A DNA stretch of 64,000 nucleotides, taken from assembly GCA_965662265.1 (NCBI GenBank), contig CBFIGX010000001.1, positions 248,001 to 312,000 on the forward strand, written 5' to 3'. This DNA is from CBFIGX01 sp965662265 (GTDB lineage Bacteria; Bacteroidota; Bacteroidia; Flavobacteriales; UBA7430). This document shows, piece by piece, positions 27,347 to 35,670 of the stretch (positions are counted from its first letter, which is position 1; each line of letters begins with the position of its first letter). The position numbers were made by a program, and so were the translations under genes. A model generated the notes under the pieces. It was not told the origin of the DNA, made no database searches, and was given only the letters and a program-made list of their open reading frames with translations.

Positions 27347-27634
27347 TTAATCTCCGGCGATGGAGCTATTAAACAAACCTACTGCCATTTCTGCCCAAAG
27401 CAAAACAGCACAAGCTAGTAATAGGGCATAAAGCCAATATCTCCAACTACTTTCATATAGTCTAACGTATATGAAGACCCAAATAAAACCTGTGGTAAAT
27501 AGTAGTAGACCAGCGATCACAAAATCTATCAAAGTCCATTGTATATCTTTACTAAGCTGCATTCCTATAAATGGTATGGCGAGAATTGTAAAAACACCTA
27601 TCAGAATTCGTTTATAAATGATCGGTTTTTCCAT
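27347..27634 (-). CDS. Small integral membrane protein of unknown function
   Basis: A 95-residue protein with three hydrophobic segments (about 8-25, 34-55 and 63-86). No domain is recognised. It lies 74 bases upstream of dxr on the same strand, but the dxr promoter element lies between them. Codon use looks normal and the frame is open with an ATG start (MEKPIIYKR), so it is probably real. Function unknown. Confidence 0.6.
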   Translation of the reverse strand: MEKPIIYKRILIGVFTILAIPFIGMQLSKDIQWTLIDFVIAGLLLFTTGFIWVFIYVRLYESSWRYWLYALLLACAVLLWAEMAVGLFNSSIAGD

Positions 27635-27748
27635 TTGCTTACACTAGGTAAAAGGTCTAAATACATTTAAATTTTCATGCTTGTGCTCTGTCTCAGCTTT
27701 CTATAATTATTGAAATTTAACGATATTGCGCTGAGAAAGCCAAACATT

Positions 27749-28939
27749 ATGAAATATCTTTTATTTATAATCAGCCTTATTAGCTCGCTTTGTGTGTGTG
27801 CACAATCGTACACATCTTACTTTACTGGAGATAGTTCCGACGTACAAGTAGAAGCCTCTTATGGTGTATGTCTAATGGGTGGAGGTACTGAAGACGATAG
27901 AGCTATGCAATGGTTTCTACAAAAAGCTAACGGTGGTGATGTCCTGGTAATCAGGACAAGTGGATCAAATGGCTATAATGATTATCTATACTCAGAGTTA
28001 GGTATAGATGTAAACTCTGTAGAAACTATTGTCTTTAACAATGCTTCAGCTTCAAATGATGACTATGTATTAGAGCAAATAGCCAATGCTGAAGCAATTT
28101 GGATTGCTGGAGGTGATCAATCTGTATATATGGATTACTGGAAAGACAATGCCGTAGAAGATTTACTCAACAACCATATCAATATAAAACAAGGTGTAAT
28201 TGGAGGCACAAGTGCTGGGATGGCTGTACTCGGCGGGAGCTATTTTTCAGCCGAAAATGGAACTGTATACAGTGCTGAAGCTCTAGAAGATCCTTATAAC
28301 CCATTTATGACACTGGGTTATAATGATTTTATAACTATCACATGGCTCAACAATACAATTACAGACACTCATTTTAGTGAAAGAAATCGTGAAGGTAGGC
28401 TCTTAACTTTTTTAGCCAAAATGCATGACAACTTAGGCAATAGAAGTTTTGGCATTGCATGTGACGAATACACGGCTGTGTGTATAGATCATAATGGTCT
28501 TGCCCGCGTATTTGGAGAATGGCCAGATTATGATGATTATGCCTTTTTTGTACAGATGAACTGTGAAAGTACTAACAGCCCAGAAATGATGCAAAGTGGT
28601 ATTCCTTTAACTTGGAATTTTAATGGTGAAGCTGCAAAAGTATACAAGGTGGGTGGCACAGTTGATGGAAGTCATTATCTTGAATTAAACAACTGGCAAA
28701 CAGGGGAAGGAGGAGAGTGGCAACATTGGTATGCAGATAATGGCCTGTTTTATGAGGAAGCAGGCACAGGTCCAAACTGCGATGATCTTGATTTAGCCTC
28801 TTATGGTGACACAACAGTTAATACAAATTTAATTAAGCGTATTGATTTATTGGGTAGAGAAGTGCCTGAAAAATACAATGGCATTACAATTGAAGAATAC
28901 GAAAACGGCTCTACTAAAATGCGCTTCTCTATTAAATGA
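27749..28939 (+). CDS. Secreted cyanophycinase-like S51 peptidase
   Basis: A 396-residue exported protein of the S51 family, which includes cyanophycinase and peptidase E. The nucleophile serine lies in GGTSAGMAV (near residue 157), and the histidine region DTHFSERNREGRL (near 210) matches cyanophycinases. The ATG at 27749 is chosen because it starts a clean signal peptide ending in CVCAQ; a TTG at 27710 would add 13 charged residues. The last 35 residues (IDLLGREVPEKYNG to the end) resemble a compact sorting tail of Bacteroidota secreted proteins. It may cut beta-Asp-Arg bonds or other peptides outside the cell; substrate unproven. Confidence 0.82.
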   Translation: MKYLLFIISLISSLCVCAQSYTSYFTGDSSDVQVEASYGVCLMGGGTEDDRAMQWFLQKANGGDVLVIRTSGSNGYNDYLYSELGIDVNSVETIVFNNASASNDDYVLEQIANAEAIWIAGGDQSVYMDYWKDNAVEDLLNNHINIKQGVIGGTSAGMAVLGGSYFSAENGTVYSAEALEDPYNPFMTLGYNDFITITWLNNTITDTHFSERNREGRLLTFLAKMHDNLGNRSFGIACDEYTAVCIDHNGLARVFGEWPDYDDYAFFVQMNCESTNSPEMMQSGIPLTWNFNGEAAKVYKVGGTVDGSHYLELNNWQTGEGGEWQHWYADNGLFYEEAGTGPNCDDLDLASYGDTTVNTNLIKRIDLLGREVPEKYNGITIEEYENGSTKMRFSIK

Positions 28940-28993
28940 TAATTTTGAGATGTTCAGCATCGCCAATGATGATGAAGATTTCTTTGTATAACT

Positions 28994-29023
28994 AAAAAAG
29001 CCACTCATGAGAGTGGCTTTTTT
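28994..29023. terminator. Strong bidirectional terminator
   Basis: A perfect 13-base-pair stem (AAAAAAGCCACTC with its complement) and ATGA loop between the convergent cyanophycinase-like and S46 peptidase genes. Confidence 0.88.
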
Positions 29024-29042
29024 GAATGTATAAGGTAATAAA

Positions 29043-31232
29043 TTATTCTCCTTTTACTAAATCCATTTCATCTATCAGATGAGTGGCACCAGCATATTTA
29101 TCAACGATAAATAAAACATAACGGATATCACAAGAAATTGTTCGTTGTAGTTCTGGCTCAAAAGCAATATCTCCAGACATGGCTTCCCAATTACCATCAA
29201 AGGCAGTTCCAATGAGATGCCCTTTGGCATTAATTACTGGAGATCCTGAATTACCTCCTGTAATATCGGTATTGTGAATGAAATTAATGATTAAATCTCC
29301 ATTTTCATCCGCATACTGACCATAATCTTTAGCCTCATAAAGGTCTATAAACTTTTGCGGCAAATCAAATTCATGATCTCCTGGAACGTATTTTTCTATA
29401 ACACCTTCTAATGTAGTAACATAATCATACTTTACAGCATCTGCAGGAACATAATCTCCAACAGTACCGTAAGTTGTTCTCATTGATGAGTTTGCATTCG
29501 GATAATAGTTCTGTGTTGGATTCATCTTGCGAAGGCCATCAACGAACAGTCGGTTTCCTTTTGTTAACATAGCATCTGCTTCTGCTGTAGCAGACCCCAT
29601 TCCAAAGTAAGTTTGTATTACTGAGCCTGATGCAATTGCTGATAAATCTTTTTCTAATTTCTTGGCATTTGGATTTGCTATAAATGCAGCAAATCGGTCT
29701 TGGTCAGTAAAAATAGATTTAGCGTACATCTTTGAAGCAAACTTTGAGAAGTCTCCTTTAAATTTTTTGTCTACATAAGCAAAGAAACTAGGGTGTTGAT
29801 CGGCATTTACTTCTGCGTGGTATTTAGCAAACAACTTAGCGAATTGCTCTTGGTCTAAAGCAGCATTATAATTTTTGAAATGCTCTGCGGAGAAGCCTTC
29901 TAATTGAACAAGCATAGCGGCTTTCTCATCAGTATTTTCAATTTTCATTAACTGATCTATCATACGTTTTGCTCTAAAAGTAAAAAGAACTACATCTGTT
30001 CCTCTTATCCCTACTTCAGACAAGAAGGTAGCACCCTTTTCAGTTTTATCCTTTGCCGAATAAGCATCTTCTATAAGACTTAATGCCTCTCCATACTTAG
30101 CTTTATTTTCTGCACTTGTATTTGCAAAGGCTGTATAATCAGCTTCTATGGCTTGTTTTTTCTCATAAACGCCTAAGCGCTTCAATCCTTTAGACTGACC
30201 AATAAAATACTTCCAGTAGTTAGCTGTTTGTGCATATTTAGCTGCGTATTGGATACGAACGGTAGAATTAGCATCCATATGCTTCTTCATAATATTCAAT
30301 TTAAGATCTCTTATGTCAACGATTGTTGGGGCTTTTATATCCAATAATTGCTTTACTCCCCATGAAGTTAAGAATCTATCTGTAGATCCTGGATATCCCC
30401 AAATCATGGTAAAGTCATCATTTTTGACCCCTTCCAACGACACGGGAAGATGGTGGTAAAAAGCGTCATTTTGCTCGCGTAATTCTTTTGTTAATGGTAC
30501 ATTTTCTTCAGAGTATGATGCAGGTGTCCCATCTGGTGCGCTATATATTCGGAACATAGCAAAGTCGCCTGTATGACGTGGCCACATCCAGTTATCTGTG
30601 TCCCCACCGTATTTTCCTACTGATGACGGTGGTGCACCAACCAATCTAATGTCATTAAATCGTTCATAGACAAACATATAATATTCATTTCCTTCAAAAA
30701 ATGACTTCACTTTTGCGATATAATTATTTCCCTCTGTAGCTTCTGCTGAGATTTTCTTCATCTCGGCATCTATTACACCAGCTCTTTCGGCTTCTGTCAT
30801 ATCGTCATTCACTAAAGCCAAAATACGCTCAGTCATATCTTCCATGCGAATTAAAAAATCAACGTGCAAATCTGGGTTTCCAAGCTCTTCAGAACGATTC
30901 ATTGCCCAAAAACCATCTGTTAAATAATCATCATCTACGGTAGAATGGTCTTGAATAGCACCGTAACCACAGTGATGATTTGTAAGTACTAAGCCTTCAC
31001 TAGAAATGACTTCACCTGTACAGAAGCCACCAAAAGAAACGATTGCATCTTTAAGGCTGGAGTTGTTGATGCTGTATAATTCTTCGGCAGTTAGTTGCAG
31101 GCCTGCAGCTTGCATATCTACTTCATTTAATCGCTTAACAAACATAGGTAACCACATTCCTTCGTCTGCTTTTACCGATGATGGCATTGCAAATAGAATG
31201 GTCATTGTTAATACTAAAATTCTCTTAAACAT
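29043..31232 (-). CDS. S46 family dipeptidyl-peptidase (DPP7/DPP11 group)
   Basis: A 729-residue periplasmic serine exopeptidase that releases dipeptides from peptide N-termini. A signal peptide (about 1-22) is followed by DEGMWLPMF, typical of the mature S46 N-terminus. The catalytic histidine is in VLTNHHCGYGA near residue 86 and the serine in ITGGNSGSPVI near 655. The substrate-pocket segment reads FDGNWEAMSGDI; the glycine matches DPP7-type enzymes for hydrophobic P1 residues, whereas DPP11-type enzymes carry arginine there (from memory of the family). Such peptidases feed peptide-utilising Bacteroidota. Confidence 0.92.
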   Translation of the reverse strand: MFKRILVLTMTILFAMPSSVKADEGMWLPMFVKRLNEVDMQAAGLQLTAEELYSINNSSLKDAIVSFGGFCTGEVISSEGLVLTNHHCGYGAIQDHSTVDDDYLTDGFWAMNRSEELGNPDLHVDFLIRMEDMTERILALVNDDMTEAERAGVIDAEMKKISAEATEGNNYIAKVKSFFEGNEYYMFVYERFNDIRLVGAPPSSVGKYGGDTDNWMWPRHTGDFAMFRIYSAPDGTPASYSEENVPLTKELREQNDAFYHHLPVSLEGVKNDDFTMIWGYPGSTDRFLTSWGVKQLLDIKAPTIVDIRDLKLNIMKKHMDANSTVRIQYAAKYAQTANYWKYFIGQSKGLKRLGVYEKKQAIEADYTAFANTSAENKAKYGEALSLIEDAYSAKDKTEKGATFLSEVGIRGTDVVLFTFRAKRMIDQLMKIENTDEKAAMLVQLEGFSAEHFKNYNAALDQEQFAKLFAKYHAEVNADQHPSFFAYVDKKFKGDFSKFASKMYAKSIFTDQDRFAAFIANPNAKKLEKDLSAIASGSVIQTYFGMGSATAEADAMLTKGNRLFVDGLRKMNPTQNYYPNANSSMRTTYGTVGDYVPADAVKYDYVTTLEGVIEKYVPGDHEFDLPQKFIDLYEAKDYGQYADENGDLIINFIHNTDITGGNSGSPVINAKGHLIGTAFDGNWEAMSGDIAFEPELQRTISCDIRYVLFIVDKYAGATHLIDEMDLVKGE

Positions 31233-31407
31233 TTGATTGTTTTTTTCTGTTAATAATACAATACTACAAAGTAAAGAAATATTCTTTTATAAGTGAAGTT
31301 AAGAACTAGTATGTGACCAACTTGTTTGTAAAAAAGAGTTATTTTTGATCCGACTATAATTGTCCACTTTTTTAGATACCAATGTGAGCAACGGTTGTCT
31401 GCGAAAT

Positions 31408-31836
31408 TTATTCGTCATCAGCCATATCATAAGACCAATCGGAATCGAGCCATTCATCAATTTTCTTAAAATTCTCAAGTGCTCTTCGATCTCTTTTTGT
31501 GGGCCTTCCCAACCCAACCTCTCTATCTTCACCAGATAAACGTCTATGGTGAAATGCTCTAAACTTATCTCTTTCCTCTACAGGTGTTAAATCTTCGTAA
31601 CAGTCTTTGGCAGTAGCATAGCCTACGCGCATTTTAATTAACTGGAGTATTTTAAACTGCAGTTTTAACCCTTTTTTATCTACCCAAATATGGTCATTTA
31701 TTTCAACAACCCTTGCTGCTTTACATTTAGCGCCATTTACTTTTACCTTTCCTGATTTGCAGGCTTGCGTTGCCATATTTCGAGACTTAAAAATTCGGAC
31801 AGACCACAACCACTTATCAATTCTTACTTTCTCCAT
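31408..31836 (-). CDS. S4-domain RNA-binding protein (Hsp15/HslR-like)
   Basis: A 142-residue protein with an N-terminal S4 domain: VRIDKWLWSVRIFKSRN followed by the KSGKVKVNG turn (residues 1-70). Hsp15 binds stalled 50S subunits with attached nascent peptidyl-tRNA. The C-terminal tail is basic, then acidic (GRPTKRDRRALENF, DDE end). The ATG at 31836 is chosen; an upstream TTG at 31842 would add two residues. It overlaps the end of uvrC by 20 bases, so the two are co-transcribed. Confidence 0.88.
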   Translation of the reverse strand: MEKVRIDKWLWSVRIFKSRNMATQACKSGKVKVNGAKCKAARVVEINDHIWVDKKGLKLQFKILQLIKMRVGYATAKDCYEDLTPVEERDKFRAFHHRRLSGEDREVGLGRPTKRDRRALENFKKIDEWLDSDWSYDMADDE

Positions 31837-33634
31837 CTTCAAAATATTGTATTATTTTATTTGCTCTTGCAAGTCCAATCACATCTGTAAGGGCTTCTAA
31901 TGGAGCTTCTTTAATTCGTTTTAGTGACTTGAACTTTTGAAGTAAGTCTGTTTTTGACTTTGGCCCTATACCTGGGATATCGTCCAACTGTGAGTGTAAA
32001 CTAGCTTTTGAGCGTTTATTTCTGTGATGTGCTAAGCTAAATCTGTGAGCTTCATTTCTAAGATGTTGAATAAGTTTTAAAGATTCAGACCTTTTATCTA
32101 TATATAGTGGCACAGAGTCGCCCGGAAAATAAATTTCTTCTAATCTTTTAGCAATACCAACAATTGCAATTTGTCCTCTCAGCCCTAATTTATCTAATGC
32201 CTTCAACGAAGAACTCAACTGGCCTTTTCCGCCATCTATAATTATAAGTTGAGGATATGGCTCCTTTGTTTCTTGCAAATGTTTATAGCGTCTGTAAACC
32301 ACCTCTTCCATAGAAGCAAAATCATCGGGCCCTTGGACTGTTTTTATATTAAAATGCCTGTAGTCTTTTTTTGAAGGTTTCGCATTTTTGAATACGACAC
32401 AGGCTGAAGCGGGGTTAGTCCCTTGAATATTTGAATTATCGAAACACTCTATGTGAACTGGAAAAGACTTAAGTCTTAAATCTTTTTGCAGTTGGTCAAG
32501 AATTCTTTTAGCATGACGATCTGGGTCTACTATTTTTATCTTCTTTAGCTTTTCCTGGCGCATATACCTAGCATTGCGCAGCGAAAGGTCTATGAGCGCC
32601 TTCTTTTCGCCTCTCTGAGGAACACTCACTTTAACATCTTCCCAAGGTAAAAGAACTTTTAAATTGGTTAGAATTTCTTTAGAATTTGAATGAAACTTAT
32701 CGCGTATATTCAGTATCCCATAGGTTAAAAGCTTTGTGTCTAACTCTTCTAACTTTTTCTTAATCTCCAGATTATGCGACTGTACAATTGCGCCATCAAT
32801 TATTTTAAAATAATTGATATAGGCAGAATCTGTATCGGAAAATATAGTGTAAACATCTACATTATTAATATTAGGGCTTACTACTGTAGATTTGGATTGG
32901 TAATTCTCTAAAGCTGCTAATTTTAATTTTATGTCTTGAGCTTTTTCAAATTCTAAATTAGCCGCATGATACAGCATTTGCTCTTTTAACGGTTTGATAA
33001 TTTTGCGTGTATTACCCCTTAGAATGTCTCTTATCTCATTTATAGACTTCAGGTAATTTTCTTCTGTTTGAAGCCCCTCACAAGGGCCTAAACACTTTTT
33101 AATATGAAAATCTAAACAGAGTTTAAAATTACCATTTTTAATGTTTTCAGGACTAAGATTAAAAGTACAAGAACGCAACTGATAAACTTGTTTTATGAGG
33201 TTTAGTAACACCTTTATTGCATATGAAGAAGAATAAGGCCCAAAATATTCTGAACCATCTTTTATGATTTTACGCGTAGAAAAAACTCTTGGGAAAGCCT
33301 CTTTTTTTATACAAATCCAAGGATACGTTTTGTCATCCTTCAGCATTACATTATATCGAGGTTGAAATTTCTTAATAAGATTGTTTTCTAATAGTAATGC
33401 ATCTACTTCACTATCAACAACTATATACTCTATACGGTGAATTTTTTTTACTAGCACTTTGGTTTTCCCTAGGCTATATTGTTCTTTATGAAAATAGGAG
33501 CTTACTCTTTTTTTAAGATTTTTAGCCTTTCCTACATATAAGATTTTGTCCTCCTTATCAAAATACTGGTAAACACCAGCACTAAGAGGAAGCGTCTTTA
33601 ATAATTGTGCGATATGTTCTTTTATTTGACGCAA
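31817..33634 (-). CDS. uvrC: UvrABC system protein C
   Basis: The nuclease subunit making both incisions in nucleotide excision repair. The N-terminal GIY-YIG domain has AGVYQYFDKE and LYVGKAKNLKKR (residues 18-45). A UVR motif (NLEFEKAQDIKLKL) near 212 binds UvrB. The RNase H-like 5' nuclease domain has IECFDNSNIQG near 398 and IDGGKGQLS near 468. Tandem helix-hairpin-helix motifs end the protein (DIPGIGPKSKTDLLQKF). Length is 605 residues. The start is a TTG at 33634, with a TAAATTTG element four bases upstream. Confidence 0.96.
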   Translation of the reverse strand: MRQIKEHIAQLLKTLPLSAGVYQYFDKEDKILYVGKAKNLKKRVSSYFHKEQYSLGKTKVLVKKIHRIEYIVVDSEVDALLLENNLIKKFQPRYNVMLKDDKTYPWICIKKEAFPRVFSTRKIIKDGSEYFGPYSSSYAIKVLLNLIKQVYQLRSCTFNLSPENIKNGNFKLCLDFHIKKCLGPCEGLQTEENYLKSINEIRDILRGNTRKIIKPLKEQMLYHAANLEFEKAQDIKLKLAALENYQSKSTVVSPNINNVDVYTIFSDTDSAYINYFKIIDGAIVQSHNLEIKKKLEELDTKLLTYGILNIRDKFHSNSKEILTNLKVLLPWEDVKVSVPQRGEKKALIDLSLRNARYMRQEKLKKIKIVDPDRHAKRILDQLQKDLRLKSFPVHIECFDNSNIQGTNPASACVVFKNAKPSKKDYRHFNIKTVQGPDDFASMEEVVYRRYKHLQETKEPYPQLIIIDGGKGQLSSSLKALDKLGLRGQIAIVGIAKRLEEIYFPGDSVPLYIDKRSESLKLIQHLRNEAHRFSLAHHRNKRSKASLHSQLDDIPGIGPKSKTDLLQKFKSLKRIKEAPLEALTDVIGLARANKIIQYFEDGESKN

Positions 33635-33638
33635 AAAT

Positions 33639-33646
33639 CAAATTTA
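33639..33646 (-). promoter_or_regulatory. -7 promoter element directly before uvrC
   Basis: The minus strand reads TAAATTTG, matching TAnnTTTG, four bases before the TTG start of uvrC. Confidence 0.5.
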
Positions 33647-33692
33647 AGGGCTAGTTAATTATACGTCTTTTAAAAAGAGTGATTTCTTATTT

Positions 33693-34487
33693 TTAAAATT
33701 CTCTTTTTTTATTCTGCACACGTTTATGCTTTAAAAAAGTATCACTTGCCACAATAAAAGATGGATGTTGTTCTATTGCATACTCTAATTGCTCAACAAT
33801 CTTATCTATTGAGTCATTTTCGTAATCAATTTCTAGAGGATCTTTGATCACCATAGATTGAAGTATTCCTTTCTTTTTTATGAATAAGCCTTTTTTATCA
33901 AAGGATCTTCTAAAACCGTCAATAACAACTGGTACCACAATTGGCTTATATTTCTTTATGATGTGAACCGTACCTTTTCTTATAGGATTAAAAGCTTTTG
34001 TAGTGCCTTGTGGAAAGGTTATTACCCACCCATCATCTAATGCTGTTCCAATATTAGTTATATCGCGCATATCAACTTGTCTTTTAACGGACTCTCCAGC
34101 AGAACGCCAAGTGCGCTTAATAGATACAGAACCGGCATAGGCTAATATTTTCGGTAGTAATCCAGCTTTCATTGTTTCTGAAGCAGCAATGTAATATAGA
34201 TTGACTTTTGGATTCCATAAATAACCTACATTGTCAATACTATCTATTCTGCCTTTGAGTGATGCATTAAATACATGATGCATTGCTGCTACATCAGCAA
34301 AATAGGTTTGATGGTTAGAAACGAAGAGAACATTACGCTCTGGCAATTCTCTAATTATTTCTGAGCCCTCAATTCTTAAACTATTAAATCCATTGTATCT
34401 TCGATGAGATAATACTCCCATGACTTGGATTACCCATCTCTTCAAACAGATTAAATGACCAAAAGGATCTCTTTTTAAAATTCCCAT
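33693..34487 (-). CDS. 1-acyl-sn-glycerol-3-phosphate acyltransferase family protein
   Basis: A 264-residue lysophosphatidic acid acyltransferase-like protein for phospholipid synthesis at the inner membrane. The catalytic block reads VSNHQTYFADV near residue 56, giving HX5D instead of the usual HX4D, and the substrate block reads FPQGTT near 155 instead of FPEGTR. The PVVIDGFRRSFDKKG segment follows. These variants recur in flavobacterial homologues as I remember them, so they mark a subfamily rather than damage, but activity on the standard substrate is not assured. It lies between asd and uvrC on the same strand. Confidence 0.82.
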   Translation of the reverse strand: MGILKRDPFGHLICLKRWVIQVMGVLSHRRYNGFNSLRIEGSEIIRELPERNVLFVSNHQTYFADVAAMHHVFNASLKGRIDSIDNVGYLWNPKVNLYYIAASETMKAGLLPKILAYAGSVSIKRTWRSAGESVKRQVDMRDITNIGTALDDGWVITFPQGTTKAFNPIRKGTVHIIKKYKPIVVPVVIDGFRRSFDKKGLFIKKKGILQSMVIKDPLEIDYENDSIDKIVEQLEYAIEQHPSFIVASDTFLKHKRVQNKKREF

Positions 34488-34498
34488 AACAATTAATT

Positions 34499-35488
34499 CT
34501 ACAAATAACCTTTCTCTAAAAGGCTCTCGGCAATCTGGACCGCGTTTGTTGCTGCTCCTTTTCGTAAATTATCAGATACTATCCACAAATTTAAACTTTT
34601 TGGATAAGATTCGTCTCGTCTAACTCTACCCACAAAAACATCATCACTACCTTCTGCATATTTAGGCATAGGATAGGTGTTCATATCTATGTTATCTTGT
34701 AAAACAACCCCTTTTGTGTCATGTAAAAGCTGACGTACATCTGCTAGAGTGAAATCATTTTTAAAAGTCAAATTTACGCTCTCGGAGTGCCCTCCTACAA
34801 CTGGAACTCTAACTGCCGTAGCACTAATACCAATTGACTTATCGCCTAATATTTTTCTTGTTTCATGCACTAATTTCATTTCTTCTTTCGTGTAACCTGT
34901 AGAGGTAAAATCGTCGCAGTGTGGTAAACAATTTCTATATATCGGGTAAGGATATGCCATTTCACCCTTTTTGCCCGACTGCTCATTTTCTAACTGACGA
35001 ATGGCTTTAACTCCTGTCCCTGTGACAGATTGATACGTAGATACAACAACTCGCTCTATACTATACCTATGGTGCAATGGGGCAATAGCCATAATCATTT
35101 GAATGGTAGAGCAATTAGGATTAGCAATAATCTTATCTGAACGAGTTAATTGTTGCGCATTTATTTCTGGTACTATAAGCTTATGGCATTCTTTCATCCT
35201 CCAGGCAGATGAATTATCTATTACGGTTGTACCCGCATCAGCAAATTTAGGTGCCCACTCTAAAGAACAATTACTACCTGCTGAAAATAATGCTATATCA
35301 GGCTTTAGGCTAAGCGCCTTATCTAAAGGTAATATAGTATAAGACTTCTCTTTCCAAATCATCTTTCTTCCCATTGATTTCTGAGACGCTACAAGAATTA
35401 ATTCAGTAACTGGAAATTGTCTCTCCATCAACACCTTTAATATCATATTTCCCACCATTCCAGTGGCACCAATAACTGCTATTCTCAT
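34499..35488 (-). CDS. asd: Aspartate-semialdehyde dehydrogenase
   Basis: Reduces aspartyl phosphate to the semialdehyde, the branch point to lysine, threonine, methionine and diaminopimelate. The NADP loop GATGMVG is near residue 8. The catalytic cysteine is in NPNCSTIQM near 128, with the QSVTGTGVKA segment after it and the base histidine in VPVVGGHSESV near 240. Length is 329 residues. The ATG at 35488 is chosen; a TTG at 35494 would add two residues. It lies 11 bases upstream of the acyltransferase gene. Confidence 0.95.
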   Translation of the reverse strand: MRIAVIGATGMVGNMILKVLMERQFPVTELILVASQKSMGRKMIWKEKSYTILPLDKALSLKPDIALFSAGSNCSLEWAPKFADAGTTVIDNSSAWRMKECHKLIVPEINAQQLTRSDKIIANPNCSTIQMIMAIAPLHHRYSIERVVVSTYQSVTGTGVKAIRQLENEQSGKKGEMAYPYPIYRNCLPHCDDFTSTGYTKEEMKLVHETRKILGDKSIGISATAVRVPVVGGHSESVNLTFKNDFTLADVRQLLHDTKGVVLQDNIDMNTYPMPKYAEGSDDVFVGRVRRDESYPKSLNLWIVSDNLRKGAATNAVQIAESLLEKGYL

Positions 35489-35670
35489 TCTCAATTCTCT
35501 TCTAAATATCCTTATTTAAAAAAAATACAAGAGCCAAATATACACATTATGAAGGCATTATACTTATTAAATAAAATTGTCATAAATGTTTAAAAAAATT
35601 GAGAAGTAAAGCCTATGTGCAATACTGTAGAGGTTTAGTAGCTTGATTCATAATTTAATACAAATCTTTT

